A stretch of DNA of 64,000 bases from Liolophura sinensis (lineage: Eukaryota; Mollusca; Polyplacophora; Chitonida; Chitonidae). Location of the stretch: positions 47,975,187 through 48,039,186 of the forward strand of contig NC_088301.1 in the NCBI RefSeq assembly GCF_032854445.1, read 5' to 3'. Made by a program: the position numbers and the translations under genes. The notes beneath the pieces are model-generated. The model searched no databases and had not been told where the DNA came from. It saw only the letters and a list, made by a program, of their open reading frames with translations. This document shows, one piece after another, positions 1 to 13,200 of this stretch (within the stretch, counting starts at the first letter, position 1; each line of letters opens with the position of its first letter).

Positions 1-126
1 TTATCTTCGTTCACCATAACACATAATTAAGATTCTCTAATGCCCTGACATATATACATCCTCTGGAAAATTTGGATGCATTATAACACAAAATAAGCTT
101 CATAACAGTAATCCGGGAAAAGATTA

Positions 127-199
127 TTAAATGAATCATTGCTTATACATTAAATGAATCATTGCTTATACATTAAAAGAATCATTGCTTATACATTAC
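127..199. repeat. Short tandem repeat, 23-bp unit, three copies
   Basis: A unit of the form AAATGAATCATTGCTTATAC plus three bases is repeated three times almost perfectly. It lies in the 1-450 stretch downstream of the phytanoyl-CoA dioxygenase stop codon. I see nothing else in that stretch. Confidence 0.85.
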
Positions 200-450
200 T
201 GCTTGATATAAGGTAAATTCAAGTAATCACAAACGTCCACATAAAACATCCTCCAATTTCATTGGGCAATATTAGAGTTTTGACAATAAATACATTCTTT
301 AAGAATTAAATATTCACATCAACAATATCTCTTAAAATCCAGAAACATAAATATCAGTCCGAAGATTTCATTACAATGATTTCTAAACGGCTTTTAAGGA
401 CAGCCGTGTTGGACGTCTCGTTTGACTTTGGTCACGAGTGTCAAGGGAAG

Positions 451-3400
451 TCAGCCCCTAAGCTGCCAAAAAGCTGGGTCATCTCTGACAGCCGCAGTAT
501 GTCTATTGTGGTGCACTATTTCCCATTGCTTCATCCAGGGACCATGAAGAGTCGTGTCAAATTCATCCTCCTGAAACAGAAATACGAGTCAAATGAAGCG
601 AACGGCTTTATACACTTTGGAGTTGCTCCTACTCTCCATAACTTTCTGTCAGAGTTCACTGCATGCATACTCGTTTCCGGTTTCGGATTTCCGAGTCAAC
701 TTTTTATGAGTGGAAACAACCGTATATACGCTAGAAAACGTACACCTGCATATAATACATTTTATCAAACCAATAATGGGATCTTGTACAATATGTCATT
801 TTAGCCGATCTCTGAGAACGACCAGTAGGCAGTAGGCCACAACTTGTCCTTCCAGAAGAATCAAACACAGGCTGAGATTGCAGATGGTCAACTCATTTAA
901 TTTTATCACTTTAACTGGTCCTTACATTTCCAAATGTAGGTTTTAATTTGTGACAGGTGCATTGCTATTACCATTGCGGGTGTAAGGAGTTATAATAGAT
1001 ACATGAAGTCCAGAAAACGACAAGAAATGAAACAAATTTGAAAAAAATCTGGCAACCTTCACTGGCTTGGGTAATAAATGTGAATACACCCATTCTGGAT
1101 TGTCTAGGGGAAGCTATGCAACAAGTTCCAATTTAACATCATGAAACGTTTTGGAAAGACAATCTGGAAAACGGTCAATGTCCTAAAACTAGACAAAATT
1201 ACCATAATTATAAGAAGAGAATAGACGAATAATTGAACAAGGTTTGTTCAGCACTATAAACCAAGGAAGACACGACTTTGCATAAGAATGAGAACTAATT
1301 TCAACCAATTTGTGTGACTGAAGTCAGGAGGTTTGACAGGTATATCTGGCGTAGGGCAGAGAATTTCATTTCGGTTTCTTCCATATATAAACGTGTAAGT
1401 AAACTCCAGTCATGCAATGAAATTTTATCAAATCACTCACCATTATGGCATTCACATATTGCTCCTGCAGTGTAGTCCTGTCTATCTCGTTGAATGTATC
1501 CCAATCAATGTGGACGCTGGGATTTGTGCTTGACCTCATTTCCACCCCCTTTTTGAGGCCCCAGAGCCCGAAGGATGACCCCGGTTTTTGCCATCGTAAG
1601 TCAACGCTCCATCGTATGTCGCTCGAGAAATTCACTGTGCTTAAAGAGGTAATCATAGGGCCGAATTACAACATTTGAAAATCCGATGCAAATTTTAAGG
1701 AAAAAATGGATTAAAATTTCAAAGGAAAATGTTATCCAGCATTTTTACCGCCTTTTTGAGAATAAGATTTTCCCTGCTGGTTAATTTATCACTGTTCATC
1801 TTTTAATGAAACTGATTTAAGTTATTTAATTTTAACCAGCCATGTACCTTACCTGCCATGTGGTACGATGTTGTTGAACAAGACAAAGCCGCCGTATTTT
1901 ACAGGAGCTGCAACCACGTCCCGGGCCATATCCACTCCTGAAACCAACAAGGAAATTAAACTGTATATGATAGTCATTTTACCAGGTATTTTACTTATGC
2001 TTGTTTCTGCAAGTCAGTTACAGTTTTGAATGGCATTTTGAAATAATCATACTCTCGTCCATTTATGAATGAAAACGTGTTTTTGTAAATTTCAGCACGT
2101 TCCAATCCGTTCACATTAACGCACCTAACTTCCTTTCCATCTCGTCTTTCTCCAGCCTGACATAAAATGTATCCCCGTGACAGCACTGGTGCTTAGCAAC
2201 TTTTCCACTCCTGTGCCCTCCTTTTACAAACTAAAAATAAAACATACATGTACTGGTTGTATTAACAGATAGCTATATGCACGAGCTGAAGATTGTCTAC
2301 ACACACAAAAAATCACTTGTGTTGTATGAACACTAACTTGTGTTCTCGCCAACAAAAATCTTGTGTCATATTTGAACAATTCTATTTTGTATTGAATTAA
2401 CACAAGATCTAGTGATGAAAGAATAGTGAAGTTTAATGTTATACACATTACTTGTTGCAAAATGTGCAAGTTTTTTTTACATTGCATAAATTACCTCATT
2501 TTGGTTCAACAATAGTTTGTGTTTTATTATTTGCAACACAAATAGGGTAGTTCAAATTTATTCAATACTTGTTTGAATGAGGACAACACCAGTTGATGTG
2601 ATTGGTTTCAATACAAATGTTTTTGGTGTGCAGGAATTTTCCTCTAACGCTTTCTATTCAATGAATTCTCTCATAAGTGTTTATTTATTTATCTATTTAT
2701 TTTTTAAATTTATTTTTGATTGCTGTTTAACATCGTACTCAGAAATTCTTTGCCTATAGGATGGCAGCTAGTTTATTGAGTTGAGGAATCCATTATGGCC
2801 GGATTAAAACCTCCTACCTTTGGCAGGTTAATAATATACTTTCCTACATGTGACTTACGAATATGCACACAGCATTGGTGGAGGATAAGTGGTCCTCAAC
2901 GGACGTTAGACTCCGAAACAACGTGGTCAACTATGCCCTAGAGAAAGGTAGAGTGGAAGGGCATAAACATATATATGTATGTATGTGCCTAAAGCCTGAC
3001 AGAGAAACCTGTAATCCATTCGATCACCGGATCAGTGCCTTTTACACATTTTGCGAAAGGTGACTGAGAAGACTTAACCTTCAGACAACCATTTTCTTCA
3101 GTAGCATCTAGGAATGGAATCCAGGCGGACAGCACGAACTGACTATATGACTCATTGTCCATGTAAGCGGCGTCTGAAAACAAAGCCGTTTATATTGTGT
3201 ATAGCAAATTGGGCCATGTGTAAATGTGACAGTTGCCTATTTGTACTAAAATTATTGAATCATTAACATGGTCAGAAGATGTAGCGTGGGTCCAAGGAAA
3301 ATCCAGTACCTGTACCAATTTCACAGACAGTGTTTACCCACAGGAAGAATCATTTGTTTTCACTATTGCCTGAATTTGCAGATGGAAAGCTGTAAATGTG

Positions 3401-4716
3401 TTCAGTGTCTGTCGTAGAAAATTGAGTGATGGTGAGTGTTGTAGTTGTCAGCAGCATAGAGACACAGAAATGTGCTGTACCTTGGTGCCAAGGAACCGTA
3501 GTGACTTCATCTCGGGGAACTTTTGGTCTCAGGTTCCACACCGGATTCCCCCACACTTCAGGTCCCAAAATCTGCTCGGCTAAGTTCAACAACCGCTCAT
3601 TGGCCCACAAACTTTGCAAACTCTGTGATATCAAAGTTAACATCATCTTTATTTTTTCTATAAAAATACAATTTGGATGAAAATCTTTCCAATTTTTGAA
3701 CCTGGTTAAATTGTTTCAATCTTATTGACTCATAAAATTGAAGACAGAAAACAAAATTAAAACTCCAATACAATGCGAAATTTATAGCTTATTAAAAGCT
3801 TATGATTTACAATTTATAAACGTTGTTAGGTCTTAAAAGACTTTTCTTAAAACAGCGCTTAGATGTTCCTGATATTAAATTACGTGGTTCAAAAATAAGT
3901 GCTTTAATCACATTTAAAATGTTGATTTTGGCTTTGTGCATCTGGCTTCTTGCCTTTTTCTTTTAAATATCGTTATAAATCTCCAGACTCTATACGGTTG
4001 TGAAAATATATATATATATTTTGTATGCTTTTGAGTTTCCATTCATGTATAAAGTTTTCCTACTCTTAGTGTTAGTGTTTCTTGTTTAACGAAGTCTTTA
4101 TGCACATGTGTACACCTTTTCAGAAAGCATGATTAAAAATTTAGCTGTTGAAAGCATGTGTATTTTCCAATCGGGAGAATTACCACGTGATACCTTACCT
4201 TAGGCACCTGTTGGGCCCTTTTAAGGAGGACAATATTTGCACCTGGATAGTCTTGATCAATCCTTGTTAGCCTTTTGAAAGTCCCGAAATCCTTGTAAAG
4301 GTCTGGCAAGAAGGAAAGTCAGGTTCTGTTTACACATGCCAGAAAGACATGACTATGGGTAGATAATTAAAAGCTGTAGACACAATATACGTCCTTACAT
4401 TGTAGGTGCATGGGTTCGCAATCTGTGTGTGGATTAACTATACTATGATAAAACACCAGTCTTGGACACAGCCTTCTGAGAATAGCTTATAGGTTTATAT
4501 ATGTAATGGTTGAAGGATATCACTACGTAAGTCACACCAAGATTCGAACTCACGTCTCAGAAGCTGAAGTCCAGCGTTATACCAACTGAGCTAAAGGAAA
4601 GTTACATTCCTCCCCACTTTAATCCTTTCCCTCTCCCAAGACACATCCTCGTTTAAAGGCCCGGTACGTTCGTACTTTTGTTGGTGTTGATTTTGTTGAT
4701 GCGTATACCGTCATTT

Positions 4717-4780
<64 letters not shown>

Positions 4781-6162
4781 GAAAGCAAAGGTTTCATACA
4801 GCTTCTGTATGCATATAAAATATACACTTACCTTTAATTTTACCTGCTTTGAACAACTGTTCGGCAAGGTCATCCACAAGGTCATCTATCCAATCCTTAA
4901 CGGGTTCAAGTTCTGACTTGTCAAAGTAATCGTCGATTATAAGATAACCCTAGAAAAAGGTTTATAATCACATTCTGCATTATACATGGTTACTCATGGA
5001 CAAGTTCTCATGCCGATCTTATTCGTAAATCGGAGTTTTTTCTTATGACTGGGTTCCCGAACAGATACCCACTAATATATCTGGTAAGCGTGCCTGTTGT
5101 CCATATGAAATGTAATGCAAGACAAATGGCAATTCACTGTGAACTTAATACAATGTTCAGTGTAGCGAGCATTCTCATTTTTAATATACTGCCACATACT
5201 AACGCCTTTGTTACAAGTGCATCGATTAAGGTTTGTTTGTTTGATAGGGATTTAAGGTAGATTTCAACATTATTCCCGTCATATCACGACTTGTAGCAGG
5301 TTAGGCCCAATGACGACATATCGATAGTGCTGCCTCACTGGAGCACTCTACCGAAGGCACCACACACAACACCCCACACAGTTACATTATACTAACACAA
5401 AGCCGACCAGAACTTGACTTAGTCCTCATCAACCTGGGTAAAGCCAAGATTACCGATCTTAGTCTAGTGTATGAATTTATTCGGAATAGAATCCCCTAGG
5501 ATACTTATATGCTGTACAAGGTGAACGCTCTATCCATTAGGCCACCGCATGAAGCGTGTCTTTTTTATTAACACAGATGTCCTCTCCGACAAGCATGACA
5601 ACCTAAATAATTTTTTAGAATAAGGCACTTAGTTCCTCGAAGATAAATAGCGCGATACCTTACATTTGACATAAATTGTTTAATTTTCGCGGAATAGTTA
5701 TTACTTTCTAAAAACCTCACACAATCCAGTTTAAAACAAGATGGCAGAGAGGCAGATTGGGAGGTGTGAGGGGTTGTGGGGGTTGTACGTGGTGGTAAAC
5801 CTATATTTCCCTCGGAGTAGCGGTATGGCACTAAAACAGTGAAGCGAATAAGTCAAAAGATCAATCTGTACATATATCAGAAATATTGTTCTCAAGCAGT
5901 CAAAAAAAAATAGATCCACTATCCGCATGCTTATGGCTTACAGCCAGTTGAGCTATCAGTATTGCAGAATGGACATACCTGTACCAACCTCAGTGACACA
6001 TATACTCACATCTTGAACGAATTGCTTGATTTGCTCCTGGCTCAACTGCCCGGGTTTTTTAGTTTTCGGGGGAGGAGGGACATGGCAGAATACCTCCGGA
6101 AAAGCCTCGTTACTCTCCCCTGGCCAGACTTTGCTATCTTGCTTAGGGTTCGTGATTTCCAT
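451..6162 (-). CDS. Phytanoyl-CoA dioxygenase (PhyH) family protein, nine exons, 373 aa
   Basis: Exons in transcription order: 6010-6162, 4832-4949, 4199-4302, 3481-3622, 3079-3173, 2125-2230, 1853-1937, 1441-1639, 451-570. All have GT-AG boundaries and compatible phases, summing to 1122 nt. The family consists of Fe(II)/2-oxoglutarate-dependent oxygenases (PF05721). Motifs seen: WHQD at 170-173 gives the HxD metal ligands (H171, D173), distal His in VPHGS (H266), and RWSVDLRWQ (R277, predicted 2-oxoglutarate-binding Arg). GGHRSGK (208-214) and GYLIIDDYFD (52-61) are typical family segments. The intron after exon 4 splits the codon of the metal-binding Asp. The start is the ATG at 6162, giving a hydrophilic N-terminus with a PPPPK run and no signal peptide, so a cytosolic enzyme is likely. 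The true substrate is unknown; RWS..LRWQ members include many uncharacterised marine-invertebrate and bacterial proteins rather than the peroxisomal human PHYH itself. No frame breaks. Confidence 0.9.
2670..2830 (-). mobile_element. Degenerate SINE (family A), tail end
   Basis: An ATTTATTTATT-rich tail is followed by a decayed copy of the common body (GTTTAACATCGTACTCAGAA, then a broken form of the AATATTTCACTTATA block). It lies in a PhyH-gene intron. Assignment rests on similarity to clearer copies elsewhere in this window. Confidence 0.45.
4530..4605 (-). mobile_element. tRNA-like SINE head or tRNA pseudogene
   Basis: Read on the minus strand it contains a perfect-looking A box (TAGCTCAGTTGG) and a B box (AGTTCGAATCT), about 35 bases apart. 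The putative acceptor stem ends do not pair and the anticodon arm is irregular, so I call it a tRNA-derived retroposon head rather than a working tRNA. It is intronic in the PhyH gene. Confidence 0.55.
4719..4777. repeat. (AT)n microsatellite
   Basis: An uninterrupted alternating AT run of about 59 bases in a PhyH-gene intron. Confidence 0.97.
5270..5560 (-). mobile_element. SINE family C, with tRNA-like head
   Basis: On the minus strand, a tRNA-like head (GGTGGCCTAATGGATAGAGC near 5540) is followed by a body matching the copy at 54050-54310 (a TATAATGTAACTG / TGGGGTGTTGTG block and a CAGCACTATCGATATGTCGT block). It is intronic in the PhyH gene. Confidence 0.55.
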
Positions 6163-7975
6163 GGTGAGTGTCCTAGGACGTCAGGCAAAGTGACTGTTGC
6201 AACGCTACGTGGTTAACAGTATTTATTCGACAGAAATCTCCACACTGCTACCAAGCACGACCTACATAGATATATAGAATCAGGGATTGGTTTCAAGCAT
6301 ACTTAGCGTTAAGTTGTCCTTAGGCTAAGTACACTTTATATCTCTACAACGTCAGGGTAGCTAAGAGCTTACTTAGCTTAGTGAGCTTCATGAAACCGGC
6401 CCCAGGTGGAGTCGTCTCGGGATCAGATCGTTTACGAAGACGGAAACGGACTCAAAAGGGCTGTGTATTAAGTTATGAGGAATACTGTGGCAAGTATACA
6501 CCTGATTTCAGATATAACACTATAGTCAAGATAACATCTAAAGTCATAATAATTCGCATTTATGCAGTAATTGTGCTTTTAGAATACATGTATAATACAG
6601 GCATGTTCAAAGCACAATGCTGTCGCCGTGAGTTCCAACTCATGCTGGATTCCTCTCCGGCCGTAAGTGGGAAGGTCTTGCAGCAGGCTGCGGATGGCCT
6701 TGGCTCTGCCCGGTTTCCTCCCACCATAATGCTGGCGGCCATTGTGAAATATTCTTGAATAAAACACCAATCGAATAAATAAATAAATAAAAACACAATT
6801 ATTCCATAAATTCGCAGTATGTATACAAAATGTTAAGCTTTTCTTGAAGCAACTACTGTATCATGGATGTTTATGAGGTTGCTGTATAAAAATATACATG
6901 CTGGTGTAGAAATACTCCAGTACCAACCGCCGGTCGCGAGCCGCCGAAAGTGGTCGTCTTTAGAAATTTGGCGACTTCTCGCCAAATAATTAATAATTTA
7001 TAGTGTTGATAAAAATTTCAGATGTCTATAACTTTACGGAAAAAGTGAAAATCACCTCCTGACTAATGTTTATGTAAATTGAAAGACTACTATTCAAAGT
7101 ATCGTATACCGGCATTAAATATTTTTTAGATTTTTTTTCAACCCAGTAAAAGTTTAGTGAAACTTCTTCTTGTCGCATCTTCATCGCGTCTCCATTATCG
7201 ACATCAAGGAGATGTCACATTTACTTTAGCTCTCTAACGTCGAAGCTATTTCCCGTATAATAGCCTAAGCAGTACCCTATGGCAGATTATAAAGTTGTGG
7301 ACTTCGGCGATGAAGGACCAAGTGATAAATAGCTTTCTCGGAAATTGGACATACTAGAAGGATATTTCCTCCACTGCTTGAATTGTTTATACAGTAGGCC
7401 TACTATATCATTTATACAGTTTACGAGTAGTCTACAAATCCACAGCCGGGGTATTCCTGGATCAGGTCGTAGCCCCCGAACGGATTTGTTCTGGTACCTG
7501 TAATTCTGACCCCTATTAAATATTTATAAAATTACAATATGATTGTTGTACAACGGGATTCATGCTCAGTTCAGACACAAATGGAAATAAATCTAAGCAC
7601 CACTGAGGCTGATCTGAGCACTCGGCTGTCGCTGGTTTTTATGCTTCATTTTGTAGTGGTGGCTTCAAAGATGAGAGCAGTGCTGACCTAATTATCGCGG
7701 ACATCAGAGAAAGCACCTCGGCTTAAACACGGCGTTTCGATATTTTTACTGTATTTTATAACAGAAAACAGCCAAAAAATCCCTTGTATGCGAGAAAGTT
7801 CAAAGGTGACAAACTTATGCATGTATGACGGATGAACATAAGACACCAGGCTGTACCAGGTTTTTTGGGTGTTACCCCCATAAAAGACCCCTGTAACTTT
7901 CGGCTTATACATGGTTTGTCTTTTCCCGAAGGGAAATCTGTAAACAATTGTATTGCTCAACATTTGTAGACTGTT
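6163..7975. other. Intergenic, SINE plus unassigned DNA
   Basis: This is upstream of the PhyH start codon. Apart from the family A SINE at 6612-6796, I recognise no gene, RNA or repeat. Short open frames here overlap the SINE or have no recognisable content. Confidence 0.6.
6612..6796 (+). mobile_element. SINE family A, 3' two-thirds
   Basis: It includes part of the tRNA-like head (GTGAGTTCCAACTCATGCTG), then TCCTCTCCGGCCGTAAGTGG, GTCTTGCAGCAGGCTGCGGA, CCCGGTTTCCTCCCACCATA, TGAAATATTCTTGAATAAAA and an (AATA)n tail. This is the best 3' copy of the family and defines its orientation. Confidence 0.8.
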
Positions 7976-8973
7976 CAATATGAAACTATCGAAGACGCCA
8001 TTAATTTAATCTATCGCGCGGCAGGCATTGTCTTATGTCAAAACCTGATATTAAAGATGCATTTAGGCTTATTCCCATTCACCCCAATGATTATAAATAT
8101 CTTGGATTTACCTGGAAAGGCGAATATTACTTGATAGATGCCTACCAATGGGTGCGTCATTTTCATGTAAAATATTTGAGTCTCTCAATCATTGTTTATC
8201 ATGAACCATGCAAGATCATTTCAAAGTATCGGGGATATCATCTAGTTGATGATTTCTTTTTCGTTGGCCCTGCAAAATCCAAAAAGTGTAGCAAAGGCTT
8301 GCACAATTTTATCTCCCTTTGCGATCACATGGGCATCCCAAATAAACATTCAACAACTGTTGAGTTCAAAACAGTTATACAGGTATGGTACTGAAATAGT
8401 CTCTGACATCCTGGAGGCTCGGCTGCATGAAGGCATGTTGTTAAATACCTACTACTATGTACATATAAAAATAAAAATTCGATTTCTCTTTCAGAACTGC
8501 AATCTCTCTTGGGATGTCTAAATTTCTGTTATTCCGTAATAGTTCCTTGTCTCGCTTTCCTTCTCCGAATGCAAAATCTCACAAAAAAGGTGTTAATAAA
8601 CCCCATCACCACATTCGTTTAAACAAGGCAGCTAGGGCTGACATCCTGGCATGGTTACAATTCTCAGATCGTTTTAATGGTAAAACACTGTTTTTGTTTT
8701 CGGACTGGCTTTCCTCAGATAGTATCAATCTTTACAATAATTCAGCATTCATTACATGACATGGGGGTTAGCAGTTTTATGGGCCATGGAAAGACGATTT
8801 CAAAGACATGAACATAACAGCTATAAAACTATTTCCCAAAGTTTTAGCAAATGAGATGTGGGGTGAAAAAATTACAAAGTTTTCATGACTGATAATGCTG
8901 GATTAGTTGACATAAGTAATAAAACGTCATCGAAATATCCTGTGGTTATGAAATTAGTTCGCAGATTGCGTTA
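7976..8973 (+). pseudogene. DIRS-type retrotransposon reverse transcriptase/RNase H relic
   Basis: The stretch reads through several frames as a decayed polymerase. It begins QYETIEDAINLIYRAAGIVL, then KPDIKDAFRLIPIHP (RT motif A region), YLGFTWKGEYY, and HLVDDFFFVGPAKSKK (catalytic xxDD region). After that come LQSLLGCLNF, HHHIRLNKAARADILAWLQF, and RNase H pieces (YGPWKDDFKDMNITAIKLFP, MTDNAGLVDISNKTSSKYPV). Frameshifts and stops separate these blocks, so it cannot encode a working enzyme. The PHHHIRLNKAA and NITAIKLFP blocks are characteristic of DIRS/Ngaro-like tyrosine-recombinase elements. I find no recombinase or terminal repeats. Confidence 0.8.
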
Positions 8974-10232
8974 AATAACAACATTTTATAAACGATATCA
9001 AAATGATGTCTTTTGCTACAGTTCTGTGTTATTATATGTGCCCGCGTAATCTGTTAGCGTCGTGTTTGATTGGATAGAATTATCAAGATGACTGTCTCGA
9101 TTCAGGCAAGCTATTTGAGCACTACTGTTATTTTGTTCTACATTGCATTCGATAAAATATCATTAAAATATTAATGAATGATACTTTTTAGAAAGCTTGA
9201 CTATCCTGCTTTCGATTGGAATATGTTTTAGTCAGCTAGGTGCTGTCTTGTCCTTTTAAAACTTTTCTAATTACAACTTTACTTAATCTGAGACGTCTCT
9301 TAATCTCAGACTTATTAAATGTTTTAATTGCCAGTCTATGGTACTGCGACATGTTCTGTGATAATTTCAACCAAGAAGCTGTGAGCCTTTAGGATTAAAC
9401 ATTTAGTGATATTTTCGTAGGTTTGATAATACCTAATGCAGCGCCTATTAGGAATATTTGTCAGAAACAGTTTTATACTGTCACTAAACACTTTTGAAAA
9501 TTTAATGGAAGTAGTGTCTTAGGCAGAGACCGTTGAAAAGATTTGTGATGTCATCATTTTTTTACAGTTGGCACAGCACTTTTGGGGGGTCCTCAGCAAT
9601 TCAATTGACAAGCATATGAAGTCAGTCGAGTGAGCAGCAGAGAAGTTGAAAGGACAGACATAATTACGTATATCGGTAAGTACGTGGTCGACTGGATTTG
9701 GGCTCTTCTGCTTCCAGGAGCTCTCTCCAGTGTCCTCAAACAAAGATAGAACAGATGGAAGATCTTCCAGAAACTGCAAATCGAGTCAAGTCTCGTGTGA
9801 CTCGAAACATTAATAATTATTGGCTTACCCCATGACTCCGTAAAAAAATCAATGTAATTTCATAAACACAAGTCTAAGTAATTCCGTCTGTAGAGATTCA
9901 AAGTTAATAATAAAAAACAACGATTTCAAGAGGGTTGCCAGCATAAAGGGTTTGCATGTCCTCAGCTTTATCCAGTCAATATGGTTTAACCGAACTATTG
10001 CAGGTATATAGACACAATCCTTTTGTGAGCGCACGATACAGGACTATATACATATTCTCTGCTGCTGGTACGGCGAAATAGTATCGAAAACTGACCAACA
10101 GAAGATTCTAATAGGACGTATTTTTTATTTTCTGAATTGTTTTTATTATTTCACCTAATATGTATATCTGTAAATTTTGTATATATGCATATAACCCTCG
10201 TTACATATGTATGCATATAAGGCCCAATTGGT
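8974..10232. other. Intergenic, nothing recognised
   Basis: The stretch lies between the DIRS relic and the alpha-galactosidase stop. A likely polyadenylation signal for the latter (AATAAA on the minus strand) is at 10142-10147, about 90 bases past its stop codon. An open frame at 9519-9779 (minus) has no family I recognise and no convincing splice context. Confidence 0.55.
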
Positions 10233-13200
10233 TCAGAGTGGATTGGCAGTAAAGAAATATACTCCGCTTGGATTGACCTTGACTGTATAGGACTCTTGAG
10301 GTGTCAGCGTTCCAATCGGTTGCCCATCGAACACCTCGGTGAGGTTGTACCCGTTAGTGTTACTGAGCCCCATCTGCTTGGCTGAGACTGTGACCCTCGT
10401 CGGCATGCCCTTCCCCACAACGTTCAGTAACGCCACAGCCACTGTACCTTCAGGTGAAATTGGCCTTGTCCAGACTTCTATATTGCTTACCTGTATGAGC
10501 GGAAACACAAAACATTCATGTAAATTCAGCTGTTGGAGAGACAGAATGGTAGCTGTGTTGGATTAAAGTTTATTCAATGTAATTGGTCGTTTAGCGCCGT
10601 GGTCAAGAACTAGTCAAGACACAGATTCAGTGAGAACTGGATTCGAACACACGAATTTGTCAACAGGCTGGCATTTGAAAGAGTTTTAAGTGTTTGTCAG
10701 TGAAAGCCTTTGGTGGTATAATTTTATAAGCATAGAATATTTCTGTTTAAACCATATAGGCGTATATCTTCGGGAATTTAGTAATTCTTAGATGCCTTAA
10801 AGTTGTACACTGCTAATAACAAAAGGTAAATTATTTTCACACATGAGGTTCTTACACATATGCTAAGTAAATACGTCTTTAAACCTTTTTTGACTTAATA
10901 AAAAACTGAATTACAATGGTGCGCCGTTTCCCCTGTATTCCCATTGGATCCTGGTTTATCCGTAGGACATTTTTGTTCTGGAGCAATGCCTTTGACGCGG
11001 GACGGATATCCCGCAGGTCGACGGACATGAGCAGGGGAGCCGCAAAAATGGCCCACATGGCCATCTGTACACGTTCCTGTTCATAGCTCAAACCAAAGTT
11101 TCCGATAATGAGCTGAAGAAAGACAAAAACAAAAATAAGTAATTAAAATACAACATGTAGGCAAATATATTTACGGCTCGCAGGTTAGATAACAATGTTA
11201 TTGTTATAATTTTGTGGAAATAATATTCTTCTCTGGAATTTTCCTAAATTAAGCTAATGTTCACACTTTAGTTTAATTGCCGTTTTTTTGTACATTTATG
11301 AATCCTAAAAGGAAGTAAATATATCGGGTGGACATAAAAAAATGGGCTATACTTTGGCACTCAATATCTCTGAAACCCTCTTACGTCAGATTCTAAAAAT
11401 TTACACACTCAAAAGGCATTATATCCTAAGTATACAGACCAAATTTCAATTTCATCCTTTCAAATGTCTGTTAATGGGACCAAAATCAAAACAGAGTCAA
11501 ACTCGCACGTTCCGGACAGTTTCAAAATGATGTCAGTATATTAACAAATCATGACATTTGAATGTCTAAAGATTGAAAGGGTTTGAACAAAGGATAATGG
11601 AGCAATGCAGCATCAAAGTACAGCCCATTTTTTTTATGCCCACCCGATATATATCACATAGTTAAAACCATTGGTTAAAAGAGTTTCGACTAAGATATAG
11701 ATTACAATAATAGATACATTATTGATATTGCTGCTTCATACCATGTACTCATGTAGGTCGTATAGAAAAAACTTATATGCCTAAGAATACACTACCTTGT
11801 TGGTATATAAATTGCATCATGTATGACATAATATGCCTATACATCATACATCAGATAAGCTTACTTCGTCTGGATCGTTCCATCCTCCAGGCCCAGCGTA
11901 TGCGCTTAGCCCGTTGGTGTCATTTCCATAAAACTCGATCACATACGACAGCATTTCCCAAGAATCTTCCATGTCGTGGGATGTCCTCCATAAATTGCAC
12001 GTATCCCTTACTGCAGTGAAGTTAGGCTGAAAGGTAATGGCGACATACAATGGCAGTGACTGATGACTATGTAATGTACACTCTGGATAATTTTGCACAT
12101 TTGCGGCATATATACTGTACAGCACAACCGCGTATAAATATAAGTTTTAGCCAGAAAATGCAACTTTCAAATAAATCGTTTTGTCATTAAATTTTGTTGG
12201 AATGATAAGCTGTTTACACGGAAGGAGGTCATCGTGAAGTAGACCCATCTGTTAACATGCAGAACATAATAAATCAATAAATGATACTGTACCTTAGCAG
12301 ATACCAAAGGCCACTCGCAAGAAAATATCATTGGTCGACCCGTTTGATTTAAGAAGAATCCCATGATTGGAAAGCCTTTTTTGAAACAAAATTCATTCAA
12401 AGTTTACACATGCAATGATCCAAGAGAATAAGGCCTGTGACTTAAGCCACAAGGTTCATAGCATAACTATTTACATTTAGAAAGTTAATCATATTTTATC
12501 ATAATAGGTTTCCTTCTTAATAGGGTCCTGATTTATTTTACACTACAGTGTCATGATTCTTTTACATTGTTTTCATCTGATTGTTTATTAAATGTGATGA
12601 AAACACAACGTTTTAAGTAATTCCAGGCCAGTGAAGTCTGTTAATTTGCAATTAACATCACATTTTTACCTATTTTTTTAAGCCATGCTGATAGAAGGCG
12701 TGCGAATTTCTTCTATTTAAGCACTTTTATGAACATGTAGAATTTAATTCTAACCAAGGTAAACTGAAAAAAGTCGTATTTCACTAGTTACATGCATCTG
12801 ATCAAACTATCAAACTGCCATCGTTGCTCTGGTTTTACTCTCTATGATGAAGTGTTTTATAGGGATATTTACCAAAGTTGCTGTCCCCGGAGTCGGAGTT
12901 GCATACATCAAATTTGACGTAATCTATTCCCCAGTCAGCAAACGTCTGTGCGTCGACGGATAAATAGAACTCACTGCCAGGATACTTGGCGCACGTCTCT
13001 GTGCCAAAATCTTCATAAATACCAAGCTTCAATCCCTTAGAGTGGATCTAAATAACACGACAATTAAAAAATGAGAAAAAAAATGTTTATAATACTTATG
13101 ATTTATACAGTCCATGCAAATGAATACATCTATACAGTGTTAATTATGTTATAGTTTTCCGCAAAATTATGAATTTAGCGTGTGACATTTTATGTGAACA

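Noticed and set aside
376-804. 142-codon plus-strand open frame
   Set aside because: It is antisense to the last PhyH exon, which has a good acceptor, correct phase and natural C-terminus on the minus strand.
4530-4605. Functional tRNA gene
   Set aside because: A and B boxes are present but acceptor stem ends do not pair and the anticodon arm is not regular; SINE head or pseudogene is more likely.
9519-9779. 86-codon minus-strand open frame downstream of the alpha-galactosidase gene
   Set aside because: No recognisable family, no convincing splice sites and no neighbouring exons; kept only as unassigned intergenic DNA.
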